Assembly: GCF_029813785.1 (NCBI RefSeq)
Contig: NZ_JARVKY010000007.1
Span: forward strand, 186,001-250,000
Source: Streptomyces sp. DH41
GTDB taxonomy: Bacteria; Actinomycetota; Actinomycetes; Streptomycetales; Streptomycetaceae
DNA length: 64,000 nt
Direction of reading: 5' to 3'
Each line of letters begins with the position of its first letter. Positions within the stretch are counted from its first letter, which is position 1. The position numbers and the translations under genes were made by a program. Below, piece by piece: positions 27,098 to 36,200 of the stretch. The notes under the pieces are model-generated. The model saw only the letters and a list, made by a program, of their open reading frames with translations, was not told the DNA's origin and made no database searches.

Positions 27098-29485
27098 ATG
27101 ACCTCCAAGTGGCCGCACACCCGCCGAACCGGCACCGACCGAACCGGCACCGACCGGACCGGCACCGAACCCACCCGCCGCTCCCTTCTCCTCACGGCCG
27201 CCCTGGCCGCCGCACTCCCCCCGGCCCTCGGCGCGACCGCCCCCGCCGCGGCCGCCGCCGACCCCTACGACACCCTCCGTCGACGCTGGCTCGGCATCGC
27301 CCTCGGCACCGGCTACGACCCGGCCGCCGAACCGTACGTCTCCCGCCTCGCCGCAACCGGCGAACGCGCCCGCGCCCACCGCGCGACCATGGCCCCCACT
27401 CCCACCTCCCTGTGGCCCGGCCACCCCTTCGACCCGCCCGCCGGCATCACCCTCGCCTACGGCCGCCTGTGGACCATGACCGAGGCGTACGTCCAGCAGG
27501 GCACCGGGTCCACCGGCGACGAGGCCCTGCTCGCCGACATCCTGCGCGGCCTCGACCATCTCTCGGCCACCGTCTACAACCCGGCCACCACCCGCTACGG
27601 CAACTGGTGGGAGTGGCAGATCGGCAGCCCCCGCCTCCTGACGGACATCACGGCCGCCCTGTACGACCACCTCGGCACCGAACGCGTCAGCGCCGCCTGC
27701 GCCGCGGTCGACCACTTCGTCCCCGACGCGATGCTCGCCGACTACTCCGGCACCTCCACCGGCGCCAACCGCGTCGACCTGTGCCGCTCCGTCGCCCTGC
27801 GCGGCATCCTCGGCCGGGCCCCCGCCAAGATCGCCCTGGCCCGCGACGCCCTCTCGCCGGTCTTCCCGTACGTCACCGAGGGCGACGGCCTCTACGCCGA
27901 CGGCTCGTTCGTCCAGCACACCTGGGTCGCCTACTCGGGGACGTACGGCCAGGTCATGCTCGACGGACTCGGCCGGCTGTTCACCCTGCTCGCCGGCTCG
28001 GAGTGGGAGGTGACGGACCCCGGCAAGCAGATCGTCCTGGACAGCGTCGAGCGCGCCTACGCACCCCTCGTCCACGACGGGCTGGTCATGGACGGCGTCA
28101 ACGGACGCGCCATCAGCCGTGGCTACCTCAAGAGCGACGACCTGCACGTCATGCGCGGCGACCACTTCCACGGGCAGCAGATCATCGCGGCGATGGCGGT
28201 CCTCGCGGGCGGCGCGAGCGACGCCGAGCGGGAGCGCTGGCACGCGCGGATCAAGGGCTGGATCGAACGGGACACCGTCACCCCCGTCCTGACGGCACCC
28301 CAGTTCCGGGTCGCCGACCTGGCCCGGCTGCACGAGATCGCGGACGCCCCCGTAGATGCCGCGCCCGAACCCACCGGGCACCACCTCTTCGCCGCCATGG
28401 ACCGTGCCGTCCACCGCCGCCCCGCCTTCACCGCGCACCTCGCCATGGCCAGTGACCGCATCGCCCACTACGAGTGCGGCAACGGCGAGAACCCGCGCGG
28501 CTGGCACACCGGCGCGGGCATGCTCAGCTGGTGGGCGAACGGCGTCGCCTCCGACCAGTACACGGACTGGTTCTGGCCCACCGTCGACTGGTACCGGCTG
28601 CCCGGGACCACCGTCTCCACCAAGCGCCTGCCCGACCGGGCGGGCGGCGAATGGGGCGCGCCCAAGCCCGACGCCCGCTGGGTCGGCGGCACGACCGACG
28701 GCGAGTACGCGGCCGTCGGACAGCACCTCAAGGGGCTCGGCTCGACCCTCGAAGCCCGCAAGTCCTGGTTCTTCCTCGACGACGAGGTGGTCTGCCTGGG
28801 CGCCGGCATCACCTGCGCGGACGGCGCCCCGGTCGAGACGGTCGTCGACAACCGCAACCTGGGGGAGGGCGGCGACCAGGCCCTCGCCCGCGGCCGGGAC
28901 TGGGCCCACCTGGAGGGCCACGGCGGCTGGATCGTGCCGGAGGGCGACCTGCGCACCCTGCGCGAGGACCGCACCGGCGCCTGGTCCGACATCAACACCA
29001 CCAGCACGACCGAGCGCCGTACCCGCCGCTGGCAGACCCTCTGGCTGGACCACGGCACGGACCCGGCCGGCGCCGCCTACGTCTACGTCCTCATGCCGGG
29101 CGCCGGCCGCCGGGCCGTCGCCCGGCGCGCCGCCGACCGCCGCCGGCTCACGGTCCTCGCCAACGACGACGGGTGCCAGGCGGTCACCGTTCCCCCACTC
29201 GGCCTCACGGCCGCGAACTTCTGGCGGCCCGGCACGGCCGGCCCGCTCACCACGACGGCCGGAGCGAGCGTGCTGATCCGCCGCCGGGGTCGTACCGCTA
29301 CCCTCTGCGTGAGCGAACCGCCGCGCACGGGCGAGCCTCTGGAGATCATCTGGGACCACCCGGTCCGAGCGGTGCTACGGGCCGACGACACGGTCGAGAT
29401 CCTCGCGACGGGCCGCCGACTGCACCTGGTAGTCACTCCAGGGGTGGTATGTACCACCCACGAATGTGAGGTGACTCTCAGCTGA
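27098..29485 (+). CDS. Secreted polysaccharide lyase family 8
   Basis: A protein of about 795 residues related to hyaluronate, chondroitin and xanthan lyases, which cleave acidic polysaccharides by beta-elimination. A twin-arginine signal (TRRSLLLTAALAAALPP) precedes an AAAAA-type cleavage region near residue 52. The helical domain has the active-site segments GNWWEWQIGSPR (Asn, about residue 168), DGSFVQHTWVAYSGTYG (His about 274, Tyr about 279) and NGRAISR (Arg), followed by the beta-sandwich domain (AYVYVLMPGA). The ATG at 27098 is 8 nt after GGAAAGG; the ATG at 27092 is too close. Just after the start, a 15-bp triplicate codes RTGTD repeats. The exact polymer is unknown. Confidence 0.9.
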   Translation: MTSKWPHTRRTGTDRTGTDRTGTEPTRRSLLLTAALAAALPPALGATAPAAAAADPYDTLRRRWLGIALGTGYDPAAEPYVSRLAATGERARAHRATMAPTPTSLWPGHPFDPPAGITLAYGRLWTMTEAYVQQGTGSTGDEALLADILRGLDHLSATVYNPATTRYGNWWEWQIGSPRLLTDITAALYDHLGTERVSAACAAVDHFVPDAMLADYSGTSTGANRVDLCRSVALRGILGRAPAKIALARDALSPVFPYVTEGDGLYADGSFVQHTWVAYSGTYGQVMLDGLGRLFTLLAGSEWEVTDPGKQIVLDSVERAYAPLVHDGLVMDGVNGRAISRGYLKSDDLHVMRGDHFHGQQIIAAMAVLAGGASDAERERWHARIKGWIERDTVTPVLTAPQFRVADLARLHEIADAPVDAAPEPTGHHLFAAMDRAVHRRPAFTAHLAMASDRIAHYECGNGENPRGWHTGAGMLSWWANGVASDQYTDWFWPTVDWYRLPGTTVSTKRLPDRAGGEWGAPKPDARWVGGTTDGEYAAVGQHLKGLGSTLEARKSWFFLDDEVVCLGAGITCADGAPVETVVDNRNLGEGGDQALARGRDWAHLEGHGGWIVPEGDLRTLREDRTGAWSDINTTSTTERRTRRWQTLWLDHGTDPAGAAYVYVLMPGAGRRAVARRAADRRRLTVLANDDGCQAVTVPPLGLTAANFWRPGTAGPLTTTAGASVLIRRRGRTATLCVSEPPRTGEPLEIIWDHPVRAVLRADDTVEILATGRRLHLVVTPGVVCTTHECEVTLS
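27124..27168 (+). repeat. Three tandem 15-bp repeats encoding RTGTD
   Basis: CCGAACCGGCACCGA occurs twice exactly (27124-27138, 27139-27153) and once with a single change (27154-27168). They lengthen the segment before the twin-arginine motif of the lyase. Repeat number is likely to vary between strains. Confidence 0.85.
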
Positions 29486-29604
29486 CGGCTTTGTGCGACC
29501 CCTACAAGGTTGAGCCCCTCTGAGCAGTCGAAACGGCTGTGCGCCGTGGGGGTTCTGTTCAGTGCTACCAGGAAATCGCGTCGGAGACTGTACGGAGTCG
29601 ACGG

Positions 29605-29633
29605 CTGGCATTCCTTGTCCGGCTTCGTACAGT
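29605..29633 (+). promoter_or_regulatory. Candidate promoter for a leaderless accB transcript
   Basis: CTGGCA (29605-29610) and TACAGT (29628-29633) are 17 nt apart and would place the start of transcription at or next to the accB ATG (29640). No ribosome site precedes that ATG, which fits leaderless translation. Confidence 0.55.
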
Positions 29634-29639
29634 CGCTAC

Positions 29640-31223
29640 ATGACCGTTTTGGATGAGGCGCCGGGTGAGCCGACGGACGCACGCGGGCGAGTGGCCGAAC
29701 TGCACGGGATCCGTGCGCAGGCACTGGCCGGCCCGAGCGAGAAGGCGACGGCGGCGCAGCACGCCAAGGGCAAGCTGACGGCTCGGGAGCGGATCGAACT
29801 GCTCCTGGACCCGGGCTCCTTCCGTGAGGTCGAGCAGTTGCGCCGGCACCGGGCGACCGGGTTCGGCCTGGAGGCGAAGAAGCCGTACACCGACGGTGTG
29901 ATCACCGGGTGGGGCACGGTGGAGGGCCGTACGGTCTTCGTCTACGCGCACGACTTCCGGATCTTCGGCGGTGCGCTGGGCGAGGCCCACGCCACGAAGA
30001 TCCACAAGATCATGGACATGGCCATCGCGGCCGGTGCCCCGCTGGTCTCCCTCAACGACGGTGCGGGCGCCCGTATCCAGGAGGGCGTCTCCGCGCTCGC
30101 CGGCTACGGCGGCATCTTCCAGCGCAACACCAAAGCGTCCGGCGTCATCCCGCAGATCAGCGTGATGCTCGGCCCGTGCGCGGGCGGCGCCGCCTACAGC
30201 CCCGCCCTGACCGACTTCGTGTTCATGGTCCGCGACACCTCGCAGATGTTCATCACCGGACCCGACGTGGTCAAGGCCGTCACCGGCGAGGAGATCACCC
30301 AGAACGGCCTGGGCGGCGCCGACGTCCACGCCGAGACCAGCGGTGTGTGCCACTTCGCCTACGACGACGAGGAGACCTGCCTCGCCGAAGTCCGCTACCT
30401 GCTCTCCCTCCTCCCGCAGAACAACCGGGAGAACCCGCCCCGCCACGAGTGCGGCGACCCCGCGGACCGCCGCGGCGACACCCTCCTCGACCTGGTCCCC
30501 GCCGACGGCAACCGCCCGTACGACATGACCAAGGTCATCGAGGAACTCGTCGACGACGGCGAGTACCTGGAAGTCCACGAACGCTGGGCGCGCAACATCA
30601 TCTGCGCGCTGGCCCGCCTGGACGGGCAGGTCGTCGGCATCGTCGCCAACCAGCCCCAGGCCCTGGCCGGCGTCCTGGACATCGAGGCCAGCGAGAAGGC
30701 CGCCCGCTTCGTCCAGATGTGCGACGCCTTCAACATCCCGATCATCACCCTCCTGGACGTACCCGGCTTCCTGCCCGGCGTCGACCAGGAACACGGCGGC
30801 ATCATCCGCCACGGCGCCAAACTGCTGTACGCCTACTGCAACGCCACCGTGCCGCGCATCTCGCTCATCCTGCGCAAGGCGTACGGAGGTGCTTACATCG
30901 TCATGGACAGCCAGTCCATCGGCGCCGACCTCACCTACGCCTGGCCGACCAACGAGATCGCCGTGATGGGTGCCGAGGGTGCCGCCAACGTCATCTTCCG
31001 CCGGCAGATCGCCGACGCCGAGGACCCCGAGGCCATGCGGGCCCGCATGGTCAAGGAGTACAAGGCCGAACTGATGCACCCCTACTACGCGGCCGAACGC
31101 GGCCTGGTCGACGACGTCATCGACCCCGCCGAGACCCGCGAGGTGCTCATCAAGTCCCTGGCGATGCTCCACACCAAGCACGCCGACCTGCCCTCCCGCA
31201 AGCACGGCAACCCGCCGCAGTGA
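29640..31223 (+). CDS. accB: Acyl-CoA carboxylase beta (carboxyltransferase) subunit
   Basis: Carboxyltransferase subunit (527 residues) that moves the biotin-bound carboxyl group to acetyl-CoA or propionyl-CoA, supplying malonyl- and methylmalonyl-CoA for fatty acids and polyketides. Visible: KGKLTARERIELLLDPGSF, the oxyanion-hole segments GARIQEGVSALAGYG and GGAAYSPALTDF, the second half ITLLDVPGFLPGVDQEHGG and the EIAVMGAEGAANVIF motif. The specificity position reads Ile in GGAYIVMDS (about residue 420); in S. coelicolor Ile there marks AccB (acetyl and propionyl) and Asp marks PccB. The start at 29640 lacks a ribosome site and may be leaderless. accE follows by 17 bp. Confidence 0.93.
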   Translation: MTVLDEAPGEPTDARGRVAELHGIRAQALAGPSEKATAAQHAKGKLTARERIELLLDPGSFREVEQLRRHRATGFGLEAKKPYTDGVITGWGTVEGRTVFVYAHDFRIFGGALGEAHATKIHKIMDMAIAAGAPLVSLNDGAGARIQEGVSALAGYGGIFQRNTKASGVIPQISVMLGPCAGGAAYSPALTDFVFMVRDTSQMFITGPDVVKAVTGEEITQNGLGGADVHAETSGVCHFAYDDEETCLAEVRYLLSLLPQNNRENPPRHECGDPADRRGDTLLDLVPADGNRPYDMTKVIEELVDDGEYLEVHERWARNIICALARLDGQVVGIVANQPQALAGVLDIEASEKAARFVQMCDAFNIPIITLLDVPGFLPGVDQEHGGIIRHGAKLLYAYCNATVPRISLILRKAYGGAYIVMDSQSIGADLTYAWPTNEIAVMGAEGAANVIFRRQIADAEDPEAMRARMVKEYKAELMHPYYAAERGLVDDVIDPAETREVLIKSLAMLHTKHADLPSRKHGNPPQ

Positions 31224-31240
31224 CCCGAGGAGCCACGTCC

Positions 31241-31438
31241 ATGTCCACTGCCGACATCCGCGTCGAGAAGGGCCACGCCGAGCCCGAGGAAGTCGCCGCC
31301 ATCACGGCCCTCCTCCTGGCCCGCGCCGCCGCCCGCCCCGTCGAGATCGCCCCCGCCCACGGCGGCGGCCGCGTCCGCGCGGGCTGGCGCCGCCTGGAAC
31401 GCGAGCCGGGTTTCCGCGCTCCGCACAGCTGGCGCTGA
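31241..31438 (+). CDS. accE: Acyl-CoA carboxylase epsilon subunit
   Basis: A 65-residue protein matching the actinobacterial epsilon subunit that binds and activates the carboxyltransferase. It starts IRVEKGHAEPEEVAAITALL (residues 6-25) and ends with an Arg/Trp-rich tail (GWRRLEREPGFRAPHSWR), the usual layout. The ribosome site GAGGAG lies 9 nt before the ATG. Its position directly after accB supports the call. Confidence 0.92.
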   Translation: MSTADIRVEKGHAEPEEVAAITALLLARAAARPVEIAPAHGGGRVRAGWRRLEREPGFRAPHSWR

Positions 31439-31449
31439 CCTGACACATA

Positions 31450-31484
31450 CGTAGAGGCCCCTCCGCTTTGGAGGGGCCTCTACG
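31450..31484. terminator. Bidirectional terminator between accE and cvnD
   Basis: A perfect 15-bp stem (31450-31464 with 31470-31484) around GCTTT, 12 bp after accE. It faces the end of the conservon running the other way and probably serves both. Confidence 0.9.
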
Positions 31485-31494
31485 CGTACCCACC

Positions 31495-31550
31495 CAGGGG
31501 CGCGGGGCTGTGTCGATGTGCGGCTCCGCCGCGCGGGCGCGACCAGCCCC
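31495..31550. repeat. Intergenic palindromic element of the type common in Streptomyces
   Basis: A nested imperfect palindrome: GGGGCTG near the left pairs with CAGCCCC at the right, with an inner GTGCGGC / GCCGCGC stem. I recall near-copies of this GC-rich element between many Streptomyces genes, but could not search. It fills the gap between the accE terminator and the cvnD stop. Confidence 0.5.
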
Positions 31551-31646
31551 GGACTGCCCGCCCCCGGCAACGAGTCCGCCCCCGGCAGCCCAGTGGCCGC
31601 AGGGGGCGTCACGCAACCCGGCGTCGGCTGGGTGCGACCTGCGCGG

Positions 31647-32228
31647 CTAGCGCAACCGTGCCATCAGCGCGTGCTCGACGAGAGTGATCAGCGCCGACTT
31701 CGCGTCGGCCCGATGGCGCGCGTCCGTCGTGATGATCGGGGTGTCCGGCCCGATCTGCAGCGCCTCCCGGACCTCGTCCGGGTTGTACGGCTGCTGACCG
31801 TCGAAGCCGTTCAGGGCGATGACGAACGGCAGGCCCGAGTTCTCGAAGTAGTCGACGGCGGGGAAGCAGTCGGCGAGCCGCCTCGTGTCGACCAGCACGA
31901 TCGCGCCGATGGCGCCGCGCACCAGGTCGTCCCACATGAACCAGAAACGGTCCTGGCCGGGCGTACCGAAGAGGTACAGGATCAGGTCCTGGTCGAGCGT
32001 GATACGTCCGAAGTCCATGGCGACCGTCGTGGTCGTCTTGTCCCCCGTGTGGGTGAGGTCGTCGATGCCCGCGGACGCGGATGTCATCACGGCCTCGGTG
32101 CGCAGCGGGTTGATCTCCGAGACGGCGCCGACGAACGTCGTCTTGCCCACGCCGAATCCGCCCGCCACCACGATCTTCGCGGAAGTGGTGGAGCGGGAAG
32201 GCCCTCCGCTAGAGCTTGCGAAGTCCAC
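31647..32228 (-). CDS. cvnD2: Conservon Ras-like GTPase CvnD (second conservon)
   Basis: Small GTPase (193 residues) of the conservon type. The P-loop is VAGGFGVGKTTFVGAVSEI (about residues 20-38); the switch II position reads FGTPGQDRFWF, lacking the Asp of the usual DxxG; the base-recognition motif reads ALNGFDGQQ in place of NKxD. These variations are usual in CvnD/MglA-like proteins. In conservons the GTPase is thought to couple to the sensor CvnA through CvnB and CvnC, in a membrane complex resembling eukaryotic G-protein systems. The GTG start lies inside the cvnC end (20-bp overlap). Its DNA is nearly identical over long stretches to the cvnD at 36969. Confidence 0.93.
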   Translation of the reverse strand: MDFASSSGGPSRSTTSAKIVVAGGFGVGKTTFVGAVSEINPLRTEAVMTSASAGIDDLTHTGDKTTTTVAMDFGRITLDQDLILYLFGTPGQDRFWFMWDDLVRGAIGAIVLVDTRRLADCFPAVDYFENSGLPFVIALNGFDGQQPYNPDEVREALQIGPDTPIITTDARHRADAKSALITLVEHALMARLR

Positions 32229-32781
32229 TGAGCACCCTTTCGAGCAGTGTCACGTCTGGCTGGCCGCCGGCGTTCTCGTCGCCGCCGGGCTGATGGATGG
32301 CGACCAGGCCCGCCTCCGCCAAGTCGGCGACGAGGATCCTGGCCACGCCGAGAGGGATCGTCAGAAGGGCCGAGACCTCGGCAACCGACTTGATCTCCCG
32401 GCAGAGGTTGCAGATCCGCTGATGCTCGGGCAACTGGCCCTGCATCTGGTGCGGCTGCGCGGTGGTGTGCACCAGTGCCTCGATGGCGAGCTGGTAGCGG
32501 GGCCTGGTGCGGCCGCCCGTCATGGCGTACGGGCGCACCAGGGGGTTGTTCGACGCCCCGGCGGGCGCCGGCTCAGGGGTGCGGCGCTGCGGCTGCACGG
32601 GCTGGATGCGTGGAGCGTGCGGCTGGTCGTACGGCGAAGGACCGGGGCCCTGCGGCGCGTACGGCTGCCGGTGGCTCGGCACGGAGGGGTAGCCGTATCC
32701 GTTCGCCGAGCCGTCGTTCTGGCCCTGGCCAGGGCCGTACGACCAGTTGCCCGAAGACGGACCGCCTGGGGGTGTTGCCAC
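32209..32781 (-). CDS. cvnC2: Conservon DUF742 protein CvnC (second conservon)
   Basis: A 190-residue protein. The first 80 residues are a Pro/Gln/Gly/Tyr-rich disordered extension; the DUF742 domain begins at LVRPYAMTGGRTRPRYQLAIEAL and ends IHQPGGDENAGGQPDVTLLERVLSGLRKL in parts. The domain includes a winged-helix-like segment (KSVAEVSALLTIPLGVARILVADLAEAGLV) and a CNLC pair. It is longer than the other conservon copy (132 residues) only because of the disordered head. GGAGGAGG precedes the GTG. The gene overlaps cvnD by 20 bp. Confidence 0.93.
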   Translation of the reverse strand: MATPPGGPSSGNWSYGPGQGQNDGSANGYGYPSVPSHRQPYAPQGPGPSPYDQPHAPRIQPVQPQRRTPEPAPAGASNNPLVRPYAMTGGRTRPRYQLAIEALVHTTAQPHQMQGQLPEHQRICNLCREIKSVAEVSALLTIPLGVARILVADLAEAGLVAIHQPGGDENAGGQPDVTLLERVLSGLRKL

Positions 32782-32875
32782 TTTTTCCTCCTCCGACTGT
32801 GCCTGGCATCCATCACTGTGGAGCCGCGTCCCGAAACTTTACGGCCACGGGACGCCAAAACGCACCGTCTGTCCT

Positions 32876-33298
32876 TTAGTTGAGAAGGCTCCCTTGGAGC
32901 TCCGCCCGCAGATCGGGGGTCAGGACCGTGCCCGCACGGTCCACCAGAAGGGCCATCTCGTACCCAATGAGGCCGATGTCCGCCTCCGGGTGTGCGAGAA
33001 CCGCGAGGGACGAGCCGTCGGAGATGGACATGATGAAGAGGAATCCCCGCTCCATCTCCACAACCGTCTGGTTCACGCTGCCGCCCTCGAAGATGCGCGA
33101 GGCACCGGCGGTCAGCGAGGTCAGACCGGAGGCGACGGCCGCGAGCTGATCGGCACGGTCGCGCGGAAACCCTTCCGACATCGCCAGAAGGAGTCCGTCG
33201 GCGGAGACCACCACCGTGTGGGACACCCCCGGGGTGTTTTCCACGAAGTTGGTGATCAACCAGTTCAGGTTCTGCGCCGCCTGGCTCATCGGGCTCAC
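32876..33298 (-). CDS. cvnB2: Conservon roadblock/LC7 protein CvnB (second conservon)
   Basis: A 140-residue roadblock/LC7-domain protein, the class that acts as regulators (GAP-like partners) of MglA-type GTPases. Core: LNWLITNFVENTPGVSHTVVVSADGLLLAMSEG, then LTAGASRIFEGG and MERGFLFIMSISDGSSLAVLAHPEADIGLIGYEM in pieces. The GTG at 33298 is one nucleotide past the cvnA stop and has AGGAG 7 nt upstream, giving coupled translation; the conserved MSQAAQNL start 3 codons later is the alternative. Confidence 0.93.
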   Translation of the reverse strand: MSPMSQAAQNLNWLITNFVENTPGVSHTVVVSADGLLLAMSEGFPRDRADQLAAVASGLTSLTAGASRIFEGGSVNQTVVEMERGFLFIMSISDGSSLAVLAHPEADIGLIGYEMALLVDRAGTVLTPDLRAELQGSLLN

Positions 33299-33299
33299 A

Positions 33300-36200
33300 C
33301 TAACGCTCCTGGTTGTAGGTGCTGTCAGGACCACGGTGTTCGTTCCTTGTGTCCTGGCCGTTCGTTTCACTGCCCGCGCTGCGGCCTCGTTCGACGCCGC
33401 GTCGCAGGTTGCTCAGTCTGCCCCGGACGTCCTCCGGGGCGCGGGAGACCTGGGGGCCTCCCTGGGGAGTGGTTTCGGCGGCGCCCTCGACCAGGTTGGC
33501 CTTGGGTACCCGTCGCGGCAGACCCGAGGAGGTCACCCCGCCCGCCTTGGGCTTGCGCAGTGTCGAGGCCTGCTGCCACCGGTCGTCGTTCGCCGACCGC
33601 CAGTTGTCCGTGGCGCCCGCATCCGGTGCGGCCGCCGGCGCCTCGTGGTCCGCGCGCCCCGCGTCACCCGTGCCGCTCGTGGTGGATCCGCGGCGGGGAA
33701 GACCCGCGTCGGTCATCTCGTGGGCCGCGGAAGGGGTCGGACCCGGACGGTCGAAGCCTACGCGGTCCGCCTCGGTCACGTCAGCGGCCTGCGCGGATTG
33801 CGCCTCGGGCGCACCCGCGGAGTACTGGTCCGGGTAGCCGTTCTGGAAACCGTCCTGCTGGGGCCAGTCGTCCTGGTAACGCCGCTGCTCGAAGGCCGAG
33901 TAGTTCTCCTGGGCACCGGAGCCCGCCGACTGGTGCCCGTTTCGGTCCGGCTCCGCGTAGGAGGGGTCCTGGTAACCGCCGCCCGCCGGGTAGCCCTCGC
34001 CCTGCGGCATGCCACCGTCCGGCGCGTAGTACTGGTCGCCGTACGACGCCTGCTGCTGATCGGCGTACGGCGACTGCTGGTCGTACCCGCCGCCCTGGCC
34101 GTTCTGCTGCTGCTGGTAACCACCCTGGCCCGGGTCGTACACCGGCTGCCGGCCGGTGAACTGGTCCTGGTACCCGGGTGTCTCGGTCTCCTCGCGGCCG
34201 CCGTGCTCCACCGGGCCGGTCAGCTCGGGGTGCGCCTGGGCCTCCAGGGCCGCGCGGCGCTCCTCGCGCAGCAGCGAGCGGCCGACCGGGTCGAGGTCGC
34301 GTATGTCGTCGGGGACCTCGGAGTACCGGCTGTCGTCGAAGCCCAGCTCGGCGGCGGTCCGCATGGGCTGACCGATCTGACCGAAGCTCTCGCCGCCCTG
34401 GACGTTCTGCTCCGGGATGATCTGCGAGACCGTGAACTCGTCGCGCGACTGGTGCTCGCCACCGCCACCGTGGGTGATGGCGTCCGGCAGCATGACCAGC
34501 GAGGTGGTGCCCGCCTGCTCGCCGGAGGGGCGCAGCTGGACGCGGATGCCGTGCCGGTCGGAGAGCCGGCCGACCACGAACAGGCCCATGCGCTGCGAGA
34601 TCGCGGCGTCCACGGTCGGCGGGTTGGCCAGCTTGTGGTTGATGTCCGCGAAGTCCTCGGCGGTCAGGCCGATGCCCTTGTCGTGGATCTCGACCATCAC
34701 ACGGCCGTCGGGAAGACGGGTCGCGGTGACGCGGACCTTGGTCTGCGGGGAGGAGAACGTGGTGGCGTTCTCGAGGAGCTCGGCGAGCAGGTGCACGAGG
34801 TCGGTCACGGCCCGGCCGTGGATCTCGGCCTCCGGGACGCCGGACAGCTCGACGCGCTCGTACTGCTCCACCTCGGAGGAGGCGGCGCGCAGCACGTCGA
34901 CCAGCGGGACCGGCTGGTCCCAGCGGCGGCCGGGCTCCTCACCGGCGAGGACCAGGAGGTTCTCACCGTTGCGGCGCATACGGGTGGCCAGGTGGTCCAG
35001 CCGGAAGAGGTTCTCCAGCTGGTCCGGGTCGGCCTCGTTGTTCTCCAGGCCGGTGATCAGGCTCAGCTGGCCCTCGATCAGCGACTGGTTGCGGCGCGAG
35101 AGGTTGGTGAAGATCGCGTTGATGTTGCCCCGCAGCAGAGCCTGCTCGGAGGCGAGCCGGACGGCCTCGCGGTGTACCTGGTCGAAGGCGCGGGCGACTT
35201 CGCCGATCTCGTCGGTCGAGGTGATCGGGATCGGCTGGACCCGGGTGTCGACCCGGCCGGGGTCGGTACGGGAGAGCTGGTCGACCAGCATCGGCAGACG
35301 CTGCTCGGCGATGCCGAAGGCGGCGTTGCGCAGCTGGCGCATGGAGCGGCTCATCCCGCGGGCCACCATGCCGGCCAGGATGAACGCGGCGAGCAGCGCG
35401 ATCACGACCGCGGCACCCGTGATGTAGGCGTCCCGCTCGGCGTCGTCGGCGATCGTGGACGCCTCGGACACCGCCTTGTCGGCCAGATCCGTCTCGATCT
35501 TGCTGTACGCGTCGAACTTGAGGGTGTTGACCGCCCACCAGTTGTCCGGCGTGATGCCCTGCTCGGCCAGGTCGGTCCGCTCACTGGTGTCGGTGGACTC
35601 CAGCCGGGCCAGCTCCGAGACCATCGTGGTCGGGTTGGCCGGCGGCGGCACGTAGTCCGGGTCCGCGGCCTTGGCCTCCTTGGCCATGGCCGCGCCGTCC
35701 GTCTTCAGCCGCGCCTGGGCGTCCTCGAGCTTCTGCGCGTCCTCCTCGGTACCGCCGCCGATGTACTCCTCGATGGCGATGCGCTCCAGGTAGGCGTACG
35801 AGGAGAGCGCGACGCGCTGACTGGCGAGGTGACTGGGGTCCGGACCCGGCTTGACCAGCATGTGCATGCCGATGGAGCGCTCCAGGGAGAGCGCCGCCTT
35901 GGTCAGGGAGATCGCGTAGACGGTACGGCCGTAGGAGGTGATGTTGCCGGTGCCCAGACCGAGCTCGTTGGCGAACTCCATCAGCGGGTGGGCGACCCCG
36001 GTGTAGCCCTCCTCGGTCTCCACGCCCTTGAGCTTGGAGGTGTACGCGGCCGCGCGCAGCGTCTGGAGCTTGGGCTCCTGCTCGCGGAACACCTTCAGCC
36101 GGCGCTCCAGGCCCGCCTTGCCGGGCATGTCCTGGGCCGCCTCGTCGAACACGTCGGCCGCCTGGTCGGTCGCCTGACGGGCCTTGGTGACGGTGGCGTC

